From positions 1,364,001 to 1,428,000 of the forward strand of contig JANTQA010000029.1 of NCBI GenBank assembly GCA_027625915.1: 64,000 nucleotides of DNA. The letters run 5' to 3'. Below are positions 35,433-45,853 of the stretch, piece by piece. A program made the position numbers and the translations under genes. The DNA comes from Anaeramoeba flamelloides. Its lineage: Eukaryota; Metamonada; Anaeramoebidae. How positions within the stretch are numbered: position 1 is the stretch's first letter; every line of letters starts with the position of its first letter. The notes beneath the pieces are model-generated. The model did no database searches, was not told where the DNA came from, and saw only the letters and a program-made list of their open reading frames with translations.

Positions 35433-35715
35433 GCTGGTAGTTCAAAAGGTATAAAAGTAACTGTAAGAAGAGCTGGTAAATTTTATCATATTTTAAATTC
35501 AAATACCAGTATTAAAAAGAAATCCAAAATCTTTCGTTCAATAAATAATTGATTATATTCCTGATAGTAAAGTGATGAAAAGTACTACAGCAGATTTAAT
35601 CCAAACTAGGTGTTTCTTAGCATACTCTAGAGGGTATAGTAAAGCCACAGATGTTGTTAATTCTTTTTTTTTTTTTATTATAAAAATGCTTTTTTGTTTT
35701 TTAATTCGTTTTTAA
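35433..35715 (+). pseudogene. Coding-like segment in two frames, unrecognised
   Basis: After TATCTTGTGCTTAG, 39 codons are open to TGA at 35550-35552 (GSSKGIKVTVRRAGKFYHIL then NSNTSIKKKSKIFRSINN). Overlapping it, a second frame from 35548 reads IDYIPDSKVMKSTTADLIQT then RCFLAYSRGYSKATDVVNS and runs on to TAA at 35713-35715. Both are clearly protein-like, so a single ancestral frame with a one-base shift is the simplest reading. A TA-type element starts 35 bp later. Confidence 0.35.
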
Positions 35716-35749
35716 TCAAGTTTGTTTTCTTGATAAAATAAAATAAATA

Positions 35750-38044
35750 CAGCCTTTCCAACTCTACCAAAAAGTTATAAGTCACATTTATTAATTGTCT
35801 ATAATAAAATTGTCTTTTATAAAATCGAAAATTCAATTTCTTTCATATTATAAAATTTTCGATTTCTTTTGCATGATAATTGAAATTTTTATTGTTTGTA
35901 AAAAACAAAGACAAAAATTGTATTTCATAATCAAAGATATCTTCAGAGTTCACATTTTAATTTTTTTCCAAAAAAAAAAAAAACTCAAATAATTCTTTTT
36001 TTGATTCCACGGAATCAAATGATTCTTTTTTTTTTTATTCCAATGATTCGTTTCAACTTATTTCTTGTTTAAATTTGGTTTTTAAAATGGAATCTCTCAA
36101 TCTTAAAATGTATTAAGGAAGTAAGTACATTTTTCAAATTTTAAGTGCCGCCATTTATGTGAAACTGAATTCTTCAAATCATTTCTTTAACCAAATACAT
36201 TAATATTTTAATAAATACACGAGAGTTATCAGATCTCCTAGTATAATATATTTTCAGTAACAACTAAAAAAAAAATTCAATTCAAAAAAATGAAAAAATT
36301 GATCAAAAAAAAATTATTTATTTCAAGCTCTTATCTGTAACATTTGATCTAATTACTTCTTCTTAATTTGATTTTGTTTTTAATTATTCATCGAAAATAC
36401 TTCTGTTTTGTTAAATTTTTGAGAAACAAATTACTTTTTTATTTCTAAAAGAATTTCCAAAATGAATTTAAAAATCTTATTTTCATTTAATTAATCTAAT
36501 TCTTGATTGGGCTGAAGAAAATAGGATATTTATTCAATTCCTCTTCAGAAATAAAGATTTATTGGATATATTGGTTTGATTTTATAATTATTTATTTTCC
36601 ATTAAAAAGAGAACACAAAAAAATTCTGAATCTGATTGAAATTTTTTCTTGAATTTTTCAATTATTTTGATTTGAATCTTTTGTTTCCAAGAATTCAACT
36701 CCTTTATTTTATTTTTGGGAATAGTATTCTTTATTTTGATTTTGGTTTGATAAAAATATTTGATAAATTGAATTTTGAAAGCATATTTGTAAAACAAATG
36801 TTTTGTAAAATAATAATAAATAGTAATATGGTGCGAGAAATTCAAGGTTATAAATTGTTTGGGTTCATCCAAATTAAGAAGATAAAGAAAAACGAATCTT
36901 CGAAAATAGGCTTTTCTCGATTTTTTTTTTTTTTTTCATTTCCTTGATTTCAACAAATTTATTTGGAAAAGGTGATCTTTTGTGTTTATTCTTCTAAAAG
37001 AAAATATTTGTTTCAAATAGAAACCTTTTCGGGTCTATTTTTTTTGGTTTACTCTTTGATTAATTTCACTCATTCGTATAAACACATTTCTAGATCCAAA
37101 ACCAAATTTAATAAGACTAAAAATTTAATCAAAAAAAATGTTCAAAAAATCGAAAAATGAAAGATTCGACTCTGAATTACTTTGGGTTTGTATTTCAATT
37201 CACAAATAGAACGGTGAATGGTGTTTTGGGTTTCAAAGTTTCAATATCTGGTGGCACTCAAAAAAAATTTTTCAGTAAGGTTCACACAATTAAAATTTTT
37301 CAAAATGGTAAAATGTACTTCTTTGCTTCATAAAAATTTTTGAAAAAGAATTTAATAACTTTGAAAAAAAAACAAATATTTGAGAGTTTTGTCTTCTGGA
37401 GATTATAATTTTAATCATCTTTTCGTCAATCCTGATATATTTTTTTGTGTTTATTCCTCATAAGTAAATTATTTTTTACTTTGAAACGGAATCAAAAGAA
37501 TCTTTTTTTTTTTTATTATAGAGTTTTATATTGGTTACCAAATAAAAATTTCTGTTTTTTGATTCCAACGTAATCAGAAGAAAATAATTCTAAATGCTTT
37601 TGAAAAAATATTCTAAAAGGGACTTTAGCAACTTGTAAATGTTTGATAAAAACCGATTCCATTTGAATCATTTTAATATTATGATTCCAAATTTTTAAAT
37701 TTTTGTGATTCTAAAAATTCCAAAAATGGAATAATTTTGGTATCGCTGGGTATTTTTTGATTTTTCGATAATTCCTTTTAAATTGCAAAAATCCAGAGAT
37801 TTTTGCATTTTATGTAATTTGAAGATCAACACTAATGGAAGTTTTATGAATTAGTTTGTCAATTTCAAAAACCAAAGGAACCAAAAAATTGGATAACATA
37901 ATTTTTTTAACTGTATGATAAATTTTACGGTTTATGAAAAACTGTAATAGCCATTTTACGGTTTGTTATACAGGATCCGATTTTATAATAGAGAATAAAT
38001 CTCTAATGTCTTATAAATTTTCCATGGTAGGGTTGAAGTCGTTG
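35750..38044. mobile_element. TA-flanked element family A, long copy (~2.3 kb)
   Basis: The left terminus CAGCCTTTCCAACTCTACCA follows TA. The right terminus, read inward from 38044, is CAACGACTTCAACCCTACCA. The subterminal parts match the 504-bp copy at 9996-10499 (GATCAACACTAATGG, GTTTGTCAATTTCAAAA). The middle is enlarged by a ~1-kb segment (36290-37340) that also occurs inverted at 39500-40530. No intact transposase is visible. Confidence 0.6.
36290..37340 (-). repeat. Left arm of ~1-kb inverted repeat around the PH gene
   Basis: The reverse complement aligns with 39500-40530; shared blocks include GATCACCTTTTCCAAATAAA, TACCTTGAATTTCTC/AACCTTGAATTTCTC and CTTTCAAAATTCAATTT. Divergence is moderate, and the short ORFs in both arms are not convincingly coding. 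The two arms enclose 37341-39499 with the PH-domain gene. Confidence 0.75.
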
Positions 38045-38195
38045 TGCCATTTATTCTAGGTAGTGTGATTACCTAAAATTTTTTTTTTGCTTTTTTTGAA
38101 TACAAAAATGTATTTTTCTCTTTAAAAATTGAGATTTAGTGTGCTTGTGTTACAGACGTCTTGAGGTTAGTAAGTTTGGTTTCAATCGATGCGGA

Positions 38196-39064
38196 TTAAA
38201 AGAAGAAATCTAATTTCGGTAAAATTAGTGTTTGGAATCCCTAAAAGTAAATTTCAAAAAAAACAAAAGATAAAAAAAGAAAAAACCAAAAAAAAACAAG
38301 AGCTATCAAGGAAAAAAGAATGTGTTTAATACCTGCAAAATAACTTGTCCTTTTTTAAAAAGTTCATTGAGTTTCATAATGTTTGGCAAGTTTTCAAGCC
38401 AATGCTCAAGGCTTTCTTTATTTTCACAAGAAAATCCAAAAACTTTTTTATTTGTTTTAATTTCAAAGCAATTCTCTCTTGTGTAGGTTGTCTGCAGCTT
38501 CTTTGAAGAAATACCTGTAATTTGATTTACAAGGATCGATTTTTTAGGATATTTTTTCGCTTTTTTTTGAAATTCTTCTTTTGTTTTATAAAAGCATAAG
38601 TGTGTATCATAAAGAACCCCATAAAATTCTTTCCATTTGTTTCTTCTTCCTGGCCTCCATAGTGTCCCAATATGTCTTGGAATATTATACATATGCTATT
38701 ATTATGATTTTATTTTAATTTTTTTTTGTTGAAAAGTTGGTTGTGTTTTGTTTTCAGAAAGAACAAATTCATTTAAAAAAAAAAAAATTTGTTTTTGTCA
38801 AGCCGTAAGGATTATTTTAAAGAATGGATCAGCAATTAAAACATAAGGAAATCAAAAACAACAAACCTCTTCAACATGTGGGTGTGTAACTAATGCAGGA
38901 ATTTTTGCAATTAACCAGTTCTTGTGCCAGTACTCCATTTGCAATGGAAAGATTTTATAATCAGTTAAGAGCCCAGATCCATTTCTTTGTTGATCGTTTG
39001 TTGTATGGACAACAAGCCTTAACAAATCTTGTCCTACATTTACAATTTTTACCTCTTGTGACAT
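38196..39064 (-). CDS. PH-domain protein, three exons
   Basis: Exons 39064-38867 (66 codons), 38695-38333 (121) and 38240-38196 (14 plus TAA) give 201 aa. Introns are 171 bp (GTTTGT...ATAG) and 92 bp (GTATTA...TTTTAG), both phase 0. A pleckstrin-homology domain covers ~72-165: HIGTLWRPGRRNKWKEFYGV (strands 1-2), LCFYKTKEEF, NCFEIKTNKKVFGFSCEN, then the C-terminal helix ESLEHWLENLPN with its invariant Trp. PH domains bind phosphoinositides or proteins at membranes. Residues 1-66 are unassigned. A strong acceptor (TTTTTACAG) ends one base before the ATG, so a further 5' exon is likely; 39226-39125 holds exon-like text (PKKHQFFSFVDQYYSMQMRQ) whose phase I could not reconcile. Function otherwise unknown. 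Confidence 0.75.
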
Positions 39065-39499
39065 TCTGTAAAAATGGAATTATTCTTTAGAAAAAACAAG
39101 GTCTAAAAAAAAGTTATTTTTCTTTTGAATAAAACTCGAGAAAATGAAAAAGCCATATCACCATTTTGTCTCATTTGCATTGAATAGTATTGATCCACGA
39201 AGGAAAAGAATTGATGTTTTTTAGGTCTAGAACAATATAAAATCAAAATAATCAGAAAAAAAAGTTTTTTTTCTGAAAGTACACAATTGGAATCAGTTTA
39301 AATTGACTAAACAAATTACGGGTCATTTGTTATCTTCTTTTTTTTTATTTTGCAAAAAGTCAGGTTTTTTCATCATTTTTACCATTTATTTTCTAAAAAT
39401 CTGATTACACCTTTGTTGTCTACTGATTTTCGTTTTAAGTGTAGATAAACTCACTACAAATAATTGGTGGGGTGGTCAGCCAACTCGAGTAATCAAATT

Positions 39500-40530
39500 T
39501 ATTTAAGGAAGTTGTCACATTTTCCCATTTTTGAAAAATTTTAGCAGTTTGGAACATTCTTGCATAATATTTTTTCAGTCTTCCAAAATTTTGAAACTTT
39601 GAAACCAAAATCCTGTTAGTTGTTCCATTTGTGAAAAGAAAAGGAACCCGAGGTAATTCAGAGTTGAATCTTAATTTTTCAATTTTTAGAACATTTTTTT
39701 GATTTAATTTTTCCTTTTATTAAATTTGGTTTTTAAATTTCGAAATGTGTAACAAACAAATATTGAAATTTGTCCAAGAACAAACCAAAATTTGAGAACT
39801 GAGAAGATGTGTCTTTTAAACAAATATTTTTTCTTAGAAACAAACAGAAAGATCACCTTTTCCAAATAAACTTTTTGAAATTAAGAAGAAAAAAAAATAA
39901 CATTCGAGAAAAGTCTATTTTCCAAGATTTGTTTTTCTTTAACTTAATAATTTGTATGAGAATCGAGTCAATTAATTACCTTGAATTTCTCATCCCATTA
40001 CTATTTTTTATTATTTTACAAAACTTTTTATTACAAATTTGCTTTCAAAATTCAATTTTCAAATATTTTTATCAAAAAAAGCCAAAATAAAGGAACACTA
40101 TTTCAAAAGCTCGAAGTAAAGAAATCGAATAGTCGAAACCAAAAAAACTATTGTAAAAAGATTTCAACTTAAAGCACAAATAAAATCGGTAAAAAATTTT
40201 AATAATAATTCAGAATAATTTTGAGTTTTTCATTTTAAATGAGACATTAAATAATTATCAAATCAAAAAATCCATCCAATACATCTTTATTTCTGAATAA
40301 GAGTTTTAAAAAAACAACCTATTTTCTGTAACAAACTAGTATTAGATGAATTAAATCAAAATAACCCTTTTTAAATCCATTTTGAAAATATTTAGAAATA
40401 AAAAGTAATTTGTTTCGCAAAAATTTTCTAATGAAACTGATTTCATGAAGAATTAAAAATAAAACCAAATATATAATAAGTAATATGATCTAAATTTCCA
40501 GAAAAGATCAAGAAATAAATTAAAGTTTTT
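39500..40530 (+). repeat. Right arm of ~1-kb inverted repeat around the PH gene
   Basis: Inverted counterpart of 36290-37340; see that entry. No family A terminus borders this arm, which suggests the repeated unit is an element of its own, one copy of which sits in the family A element. Boundaries are approximate. Confidence 0.75.
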
Positions 40531-42510
40531 TATTTGGTTTTTCTTGTTCAATTTTAGATAATTATTTTGATTAAAATTTTTTAGTTGTTATGGTAAAAAT
40601 ATTATAATAGGACATATTCTAGTTCCATATATTTTGGAAGTATTAATGTATTTATTCAAAATAATGATTTTAATTATTAAATTCCAAACAAACAGAGTCA
40701 TGGAAATTGGGGAAAAGTATATACACCCTTGATTGAAATATCGAGCAAATAGGTTTTAAGGATATTCTTAATTACAAATATTCTTGTGTGTATTTTAAGT
40801 AATAGTTTTGAAAATAGAATATTTGTTTTCAATGTTATAGAATTCTTGCAAAATAAGAACATTTAAACCATAATTTAATTTTATAAAAACATTTTTGGTC
40901 TAAAATTAAAAGTAATTTGTTATAAATTAATAATATTTCACCTTAAATAAACTTTATAATTTTCTAATAAAAACAACAAATTATGATAATAAATAATTTA
41001 TAGTCTTATGTTTAAATTTCGTTTTCAAGTTTTTTGATAATTTTTTTATAAAAAAATATTTTATTGGGAAAAAATTTGAAAGTAATAAATTCTATTATAA
41101 AAATAAATACTTTTAACTAGTATAAAAAAATATCACAGCATCTTACTGGATTATTATAGATATGGAGAATAATTTTTTAAATTTTTAATTAAATTAATTG
41201 AAAAAAAAAAAAGGTGATGAGGTGGTGGCGGTATGGCGTGAGGAGAACCTTATTCTAATATATCAACATTCAACTCTCATTTCCATTATAATACCATTAT
41301 TTCAACTGAAATAAACCATTTTTTTAAAGTTTTTTTCTTATCAAAAATCCAAAAATAATTGTAAAAATACATCAATTTTCAGGAATAATTTTTTGTTATG
41401 ATCATGAATTTTGAAAAAATATACATATGTTGGGTATATTATTAAATTTTAAATTTCATAAAATTGAATTTATTTGTGGCTTAGAAGAATTTCTTGAATA
41501 TTTTTATCTGGATAAACGTTTTTAATGAGTTTTAATGATTGCGAGAGGAAAAAATCAAAAAGATTATATTGTGATTATTAGTATTTTATTACTTAAATTG
41601 CAGAAAATCCAAAATGTTGAAATGATCAATACTAAATATTTCCAAGTATTTGTTCAATAGATAATTTTAACCACCAAATTTAAGTAGAAAATTTGAACCC
41701 CTTAAAAAAAGTAATATAAGTCTAATTCATCTCTTAATTGTATCTTTTTCTCAAAACATAGCTAAAATTCCGTAATATTCCACCCAAACAACCCAAACCT
41801 ACCCGAACACACTCTAACCTATCCGGACCTAACTTATACCTCTCCCAAATTTTGCACAGTAATTTTTTTTCTGTATATTTATCTCTAAAATTATTTTTTT
41901 CAGGATCATAAAATGTAAAGTCAATTTCACCAAGAAATTAAATAACATGAAATTGGTCAAAATAGCACAGGACTCAAAAATGGACAATATAAAAAAAATT
42001 ATTAGGGGAACATGTGGATAGAAGAAATAAGAATAAAAAAAGACTTTTCAAGAAAAATTACAATTTTAACTTCAGTATATAATCAAAGATGACAGATATT
42101 GATTTACAAGGAAATTGAAACAAAAAAAAAAAAAACGAACCATGAAATCACTAAAATATACCTTTTGATCAATATTTCTCTCAATAATTGAGTTAAAAAG
42201 GAACCCAAGGGCAAATAATACCTCTAAATATAAATATACAACTTAATTTGGATCCAATCACTTTAAGTTTTTTGTTAATTATTATTCTATTTGTTATTAC
42301 CTTTTTTATTCCCTTTTTCTTTTCCTGCTCATCTTTTGACAATATGCTTTTACTTTTCTACAGTTCACTTTGTTTTAGAAAATTAAATTTAGTAAAAAAT
42401 ATTTCAATTAAGGGTCAAATCATTACTGCTAAAAATAATTTTCTGAAATGGGAAAAAACAAAAATTTGGAATTTTTATGAGTGCCTAATACCTTTCATAA
42501 ACAAACCAAC
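40531..42510. other. Intergenic with two compositional oddities
   Basis: Mostly AT. A G-rich stretch (41211-41250, GGTGATGAGGTGGTGGCGG) and a C-rich, G-poor stretch with ~10-bp period (41781-41850) stand out. Otherwise no genes or repeats were recognised. Confidence 0.5.
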
Positions 42511-42678
42511 ATGTATTGTGTGATCGGTCTCTATAAATCAAAAATCAAAAAAGTGGATATTTTTAGAAAAAATAGCCAAAGAAAGATAAGCACCAAATTT
42601 CCCATTAGAATAGTTAGAATATATAATTCTAAAAACAACGCTGTTAGTTTTGAAGTGTCACAAATTGGTCCTTTTTGA
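42511..42678 (+). CDS. Small ORF, 55 aa, unrecognised
   Basis: ATG 42511 to TGA 42678: MYCVIGLYKSKIKKVDIFRK through FPIRIVRIYNSKNNAVSFEV to SQIGPF. Residue use is balanced compared with nearby random ORFs. It may be a decayed fragment; no splice sites or partners were identified. Confidence 0.25.
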   Translation: MYCVIGLYKSKIKKVDIFRKNSQRKISTKFPIRIVRIYNSKNNAVSFEVSQIGPF

Positions 42679-42878
42679 GATCTCTAAAAATTTATTTTTT
42701 CATTTCTAACTATTCTCAAATAAATTATTTTATTCTCAAAAATCTTCCATAATACTTGCTTTGTCAAATCCAGACAATTAAGAAATATCCAAAAATCTGG
42801 TTAAATTGAATTAAATTGATTGTGTACTTCGAGAAAACAATTTGTTTTAAATTGAAGAAATTTAACCATTTGCAAATA

Positions 42879-43444
42879 TAAACTATTTTTCAGTCAAAGG
42901 GGCCCAGTTTTAATGAAGAAATGGAAGACATTCTATGAGTTTAATTCATTACTCTTATCAAACTAAAATTTTCAATTTTTAGATCAGAATCATTTTTTCT
43001 CATTTTGTAAAATTTTTTTTTTTTTGTTTTTTGCTTTTTGCTTTTTTTTTTTTCTTCTTTTCTTTTTTATTTTTTTTTTTTAAAATTAACTTTGAAAAAA
43101 AAAATGTTTGAAAAACGAAATAAACCTTAAGAAAAGTTAAGCTTTGTATGTTCTTTTAAAATTCATACATTTACAAGTAAAAAATCTTATTATCAATGAT
43201 TTTAATTTCCTAAAGAAATTGAGAATTTTGCACGAGAATTTCCAATGAATGGGGCCCAAAAAATTTTTTAACTTTTTTTTTTTTTTGAAATTTATAGATT
43301 GTTCAGGGGTTTCTTTTATAATTATGGACTCTTATAAGAAGTTTATTATTTCTCGTATTTCTAAACAATCTAGTTTATTTGATTCTTAAAAATAAAGTGA
43401 CTTTTTCATTTTTGGCTGGGCCCCTTTGAGTGAAATGGAGTTTA
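42879..43444. mobile_element. Foldback element K
   Basis: The termini read inward TAAACTATTTTTCAGTCAAA then GGGGCCCAG, and TAAACTCCATTTCACTCAAA then GGGGCCCAG. The interior includes an inverted H-like unit (TTTTTAGATCAGAATC) and several poly(T) tracts. No ORF. A solo copy of the terminus with GGGGTACAG lies at about 12020-12060. Confidence 0.65.
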
Positions 43445-44135
43445 CAATAAAGAAACAAGTAATTTTTTTTTTAAAATTTTGATTTTTTGAAATTGAGATT
43501 TGTTTTTATCTTTTTTTTTAATTTTTTTGCCAATAATGATACTCTTAAAAAAATTTTTTTTTATTCGGAATTTGTATTTGAGATATATGGATTATTAATT
43601 AAGAATGTTTTTTAAACTTTTTTTTTTTCATCGAATTTTTTGCCAATTAATATCCTATGAATTTTTTTTTTTTAAAATTGAATTTTTCGGCAATGAGATC
43701 CAAAGAAATTTTTTTTATTGTTATTTAAATTTTGTCAATCAAAAGTAGGACAATTTTACAATATTCTTTTATGGTTTCAAGTCACCTCTTAAGTATAGGG
43801 CAAATTCACCGTTAATGACTAGACACTAATATGCTATTTTTACTTTTATTTTGATTGCCACACTTTGATTTAGAAATTACCAATATAATCACTTCAAAAT
43901 TGCCTTTTAACAGATTTAATCTTTTTAAGGGAGTAGCTACACCATAAGACATGATAAAAATTTGAGAGAGATGAGATAAGAACATTTTATTTTAGTGGCG
44001 TGTGATAGTAGATTCTCTAAAAATATTTTTATTAAAATTATTTGATATTATTTTTTTTTAGTAATGTTCAACAATTAAAAAAGAGAGATTAGAATTGATA
44101 AAATTGTTTTTTTTTTTATTTTTTTATTATTAAAA

Positions 44136-44684
44136 TAAACTTAATTCCATTAATTTGGATACAGTTTAAACAGTTGGAAAAAGAACAATAACATGATTTA
44201 CATCCAATTCGAAATTAATTTTAATTCAACAAACTATTTCATTTTTTGTCTTTTTTGTTTTTGCTTTCATTTTCTATTTCTGAAGTTACTTAATCGGTTT
44301 AGTTAGATCGGAAAATTTTTTATAGATGGTTGATAGATGGTTACAGTTGAGTTTCAAAAATTGAAAAATCCACATACAACCGGTACATAGTATCTTATCA
44401 TTTGATCGATCAACCATTGTTGGTGTAATTTTAACAAATCTACCAATATATTTTTTGTTCAAACTCTTTCATTTCAGCTCGTTTCCTTATTTTGTACACA
44501 CTTGTTTTGATTTTTTGTTTTATATTATTTTCTTATATTTGGATGAAAATAATTACTTAAAAAAACATTAATACTATGTTACTTAAATGGGGTTTAATAT
44601 TACGTTTGGAAAAATATCATAAATTGAGTTTTTGTTTTCCTATTTTTGATTTTAGATGTGTCCAAATTTTTGGTCTGGGGTTTA
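44136..44684 (+). mobile_element. Foldback repeat family E, copy 2
   Basis: The termini read inward TAAACTTAATTCCATTAATT and TAAACCCCAGACCAAAAATT, the second followed by TGGACACA. 549 bp, no ORF. Homologous to 2935-3425 and 49560-50087. Confidence 0.65.
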
Positions 44685-45046
44685 GTTTTTTTTTTTGGGG
44701 GGGGATGATAATTTTAGATTCTTAGAATAAAACTTATAGCTATTCTGTGGTTTAAACTTTGATAACATATAATCATATTCACTTCTCCAATTCCACTAAA
44801 CCCAACGATTTAAAATCCTAACAAGTAATAATTTGACTTAATTATTCTTTTTTTTGGAATCTTCTAGCTATTTAAGTCCCATTTATGTTTCCTTTTATGA
44901 TTCTCTCAATTGTAATATTGTTGTTCTTTTTAAACCAAATCCATTAATCCCAAATGCCACTAATAAAAAAATATTTCTAATTACTTTATGTTGTCGTGAT
45001 TTAATAATTCAAAAATGATGAAAAAATAAAAAATGAAAAAATTAAA

Positions 45047-45141
45047 TGCCAAAATAGAATGTTGAGATAAAGATAAAAGATAAGTCATTCAACATTTAAA
45101 ACACTATTTTAAGACATTCAACTCAACATTCTATTGTGGCA
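45047..45141. repeat. 95-bp hairpin, MITE-like
   Basis: Ends TGCCAAAATAGAATGTTGAG and its inverted partner TGCCACAATAGAATGTTGAG (one mismatch). The centre also pairs partly. Non-coding. Confidence 0.7.
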
Positions 45142-45750
45142 ATTTCTTTGAAACTTTGAAAAAAAAATTAAAAAAATTTAATGAATGAAGTACTTTAAAT
45201 AATAAAAATCAATGAGTTACAACCAGAGTAAAAAAAGTTATTTTCTGATCCTCTTCAGAATTGCAAAAAAGTGAAAAAATTTTCTTTACCGTGGCTACTC
45301 CCATAAACCATTTAAATCTATAATTTAAACCCTCTTTTCAAAAATTCGTTTATTAATGCAATTATATTGTGAGTTATAATTTTATATTTTTAGTTTTCTG
45401 TTGGTATTTTCAATAACAAACAATCCCAAATATTTGATTATTTTGTCGTTTAAATGTAATATTTCCAATGTAATTTATTTAAAATGATTTTTTGTTCAAA
45501 AAATAAATTATCATATCTTAAAAAATTCAAATTAGGGTTCATTACCAAGACTATTTTTTTTTTTTTTTTGAAAACTTAATCAAAAAACTGATAATCAAAA
45601 TAAAAACGTTTAAGAAAATAATCAACAATTTTTTTTATTGAAATTCTAAAATGTAAATATTCATTAACATGATATAGTGGAATCATATTTTGGAAAATCG
45701 TGTCCTATTCTTTGCTTTAAATAAATTCAATTTATTCTAAAAATCTTTAG

Positions 45751-45811
45751 AGTTGACCCAAACAAGGGTTATCCAAATGCCAAGAAAAGAAGGAAGAAAA
45801 ATCACTACTGA
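45751..45811 (+). CDS. Candidate terminal exon (basic tail)
   Basis: Acceptor AAATCTTTAG, then one base and VDPNKGYPNAKKRRKKNHY with TGA at 45809-45811. A short basic C-terminus of this kind is common in nucleolar proteins, but no upstream exon was located. It lies 40 bp from the convergent metallophosphoesterase stop. Confidence 0.2.
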
Positions 45812-45853
45812 AAGGTCGATTGATCGTAAGTAAAAGGTTCAAAAAGGTCAAAA

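Larger units (their letters stand above)
43929..45302. mobile_element. Possible TTAA-type element, ~1.4 kb, containing other repeats
   Basis: The left terminus GGGAGTAGCTAC follows TTAA (43925-43928). The right terminus, read inward, is GGGAGTAGCCAC and is followed by ATAA rather than TTAA. Family E copy 2 and the 95-bp hairpin lie inside. The one-base-different flank and short match leave this uncertain. Confidence 0.35.
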
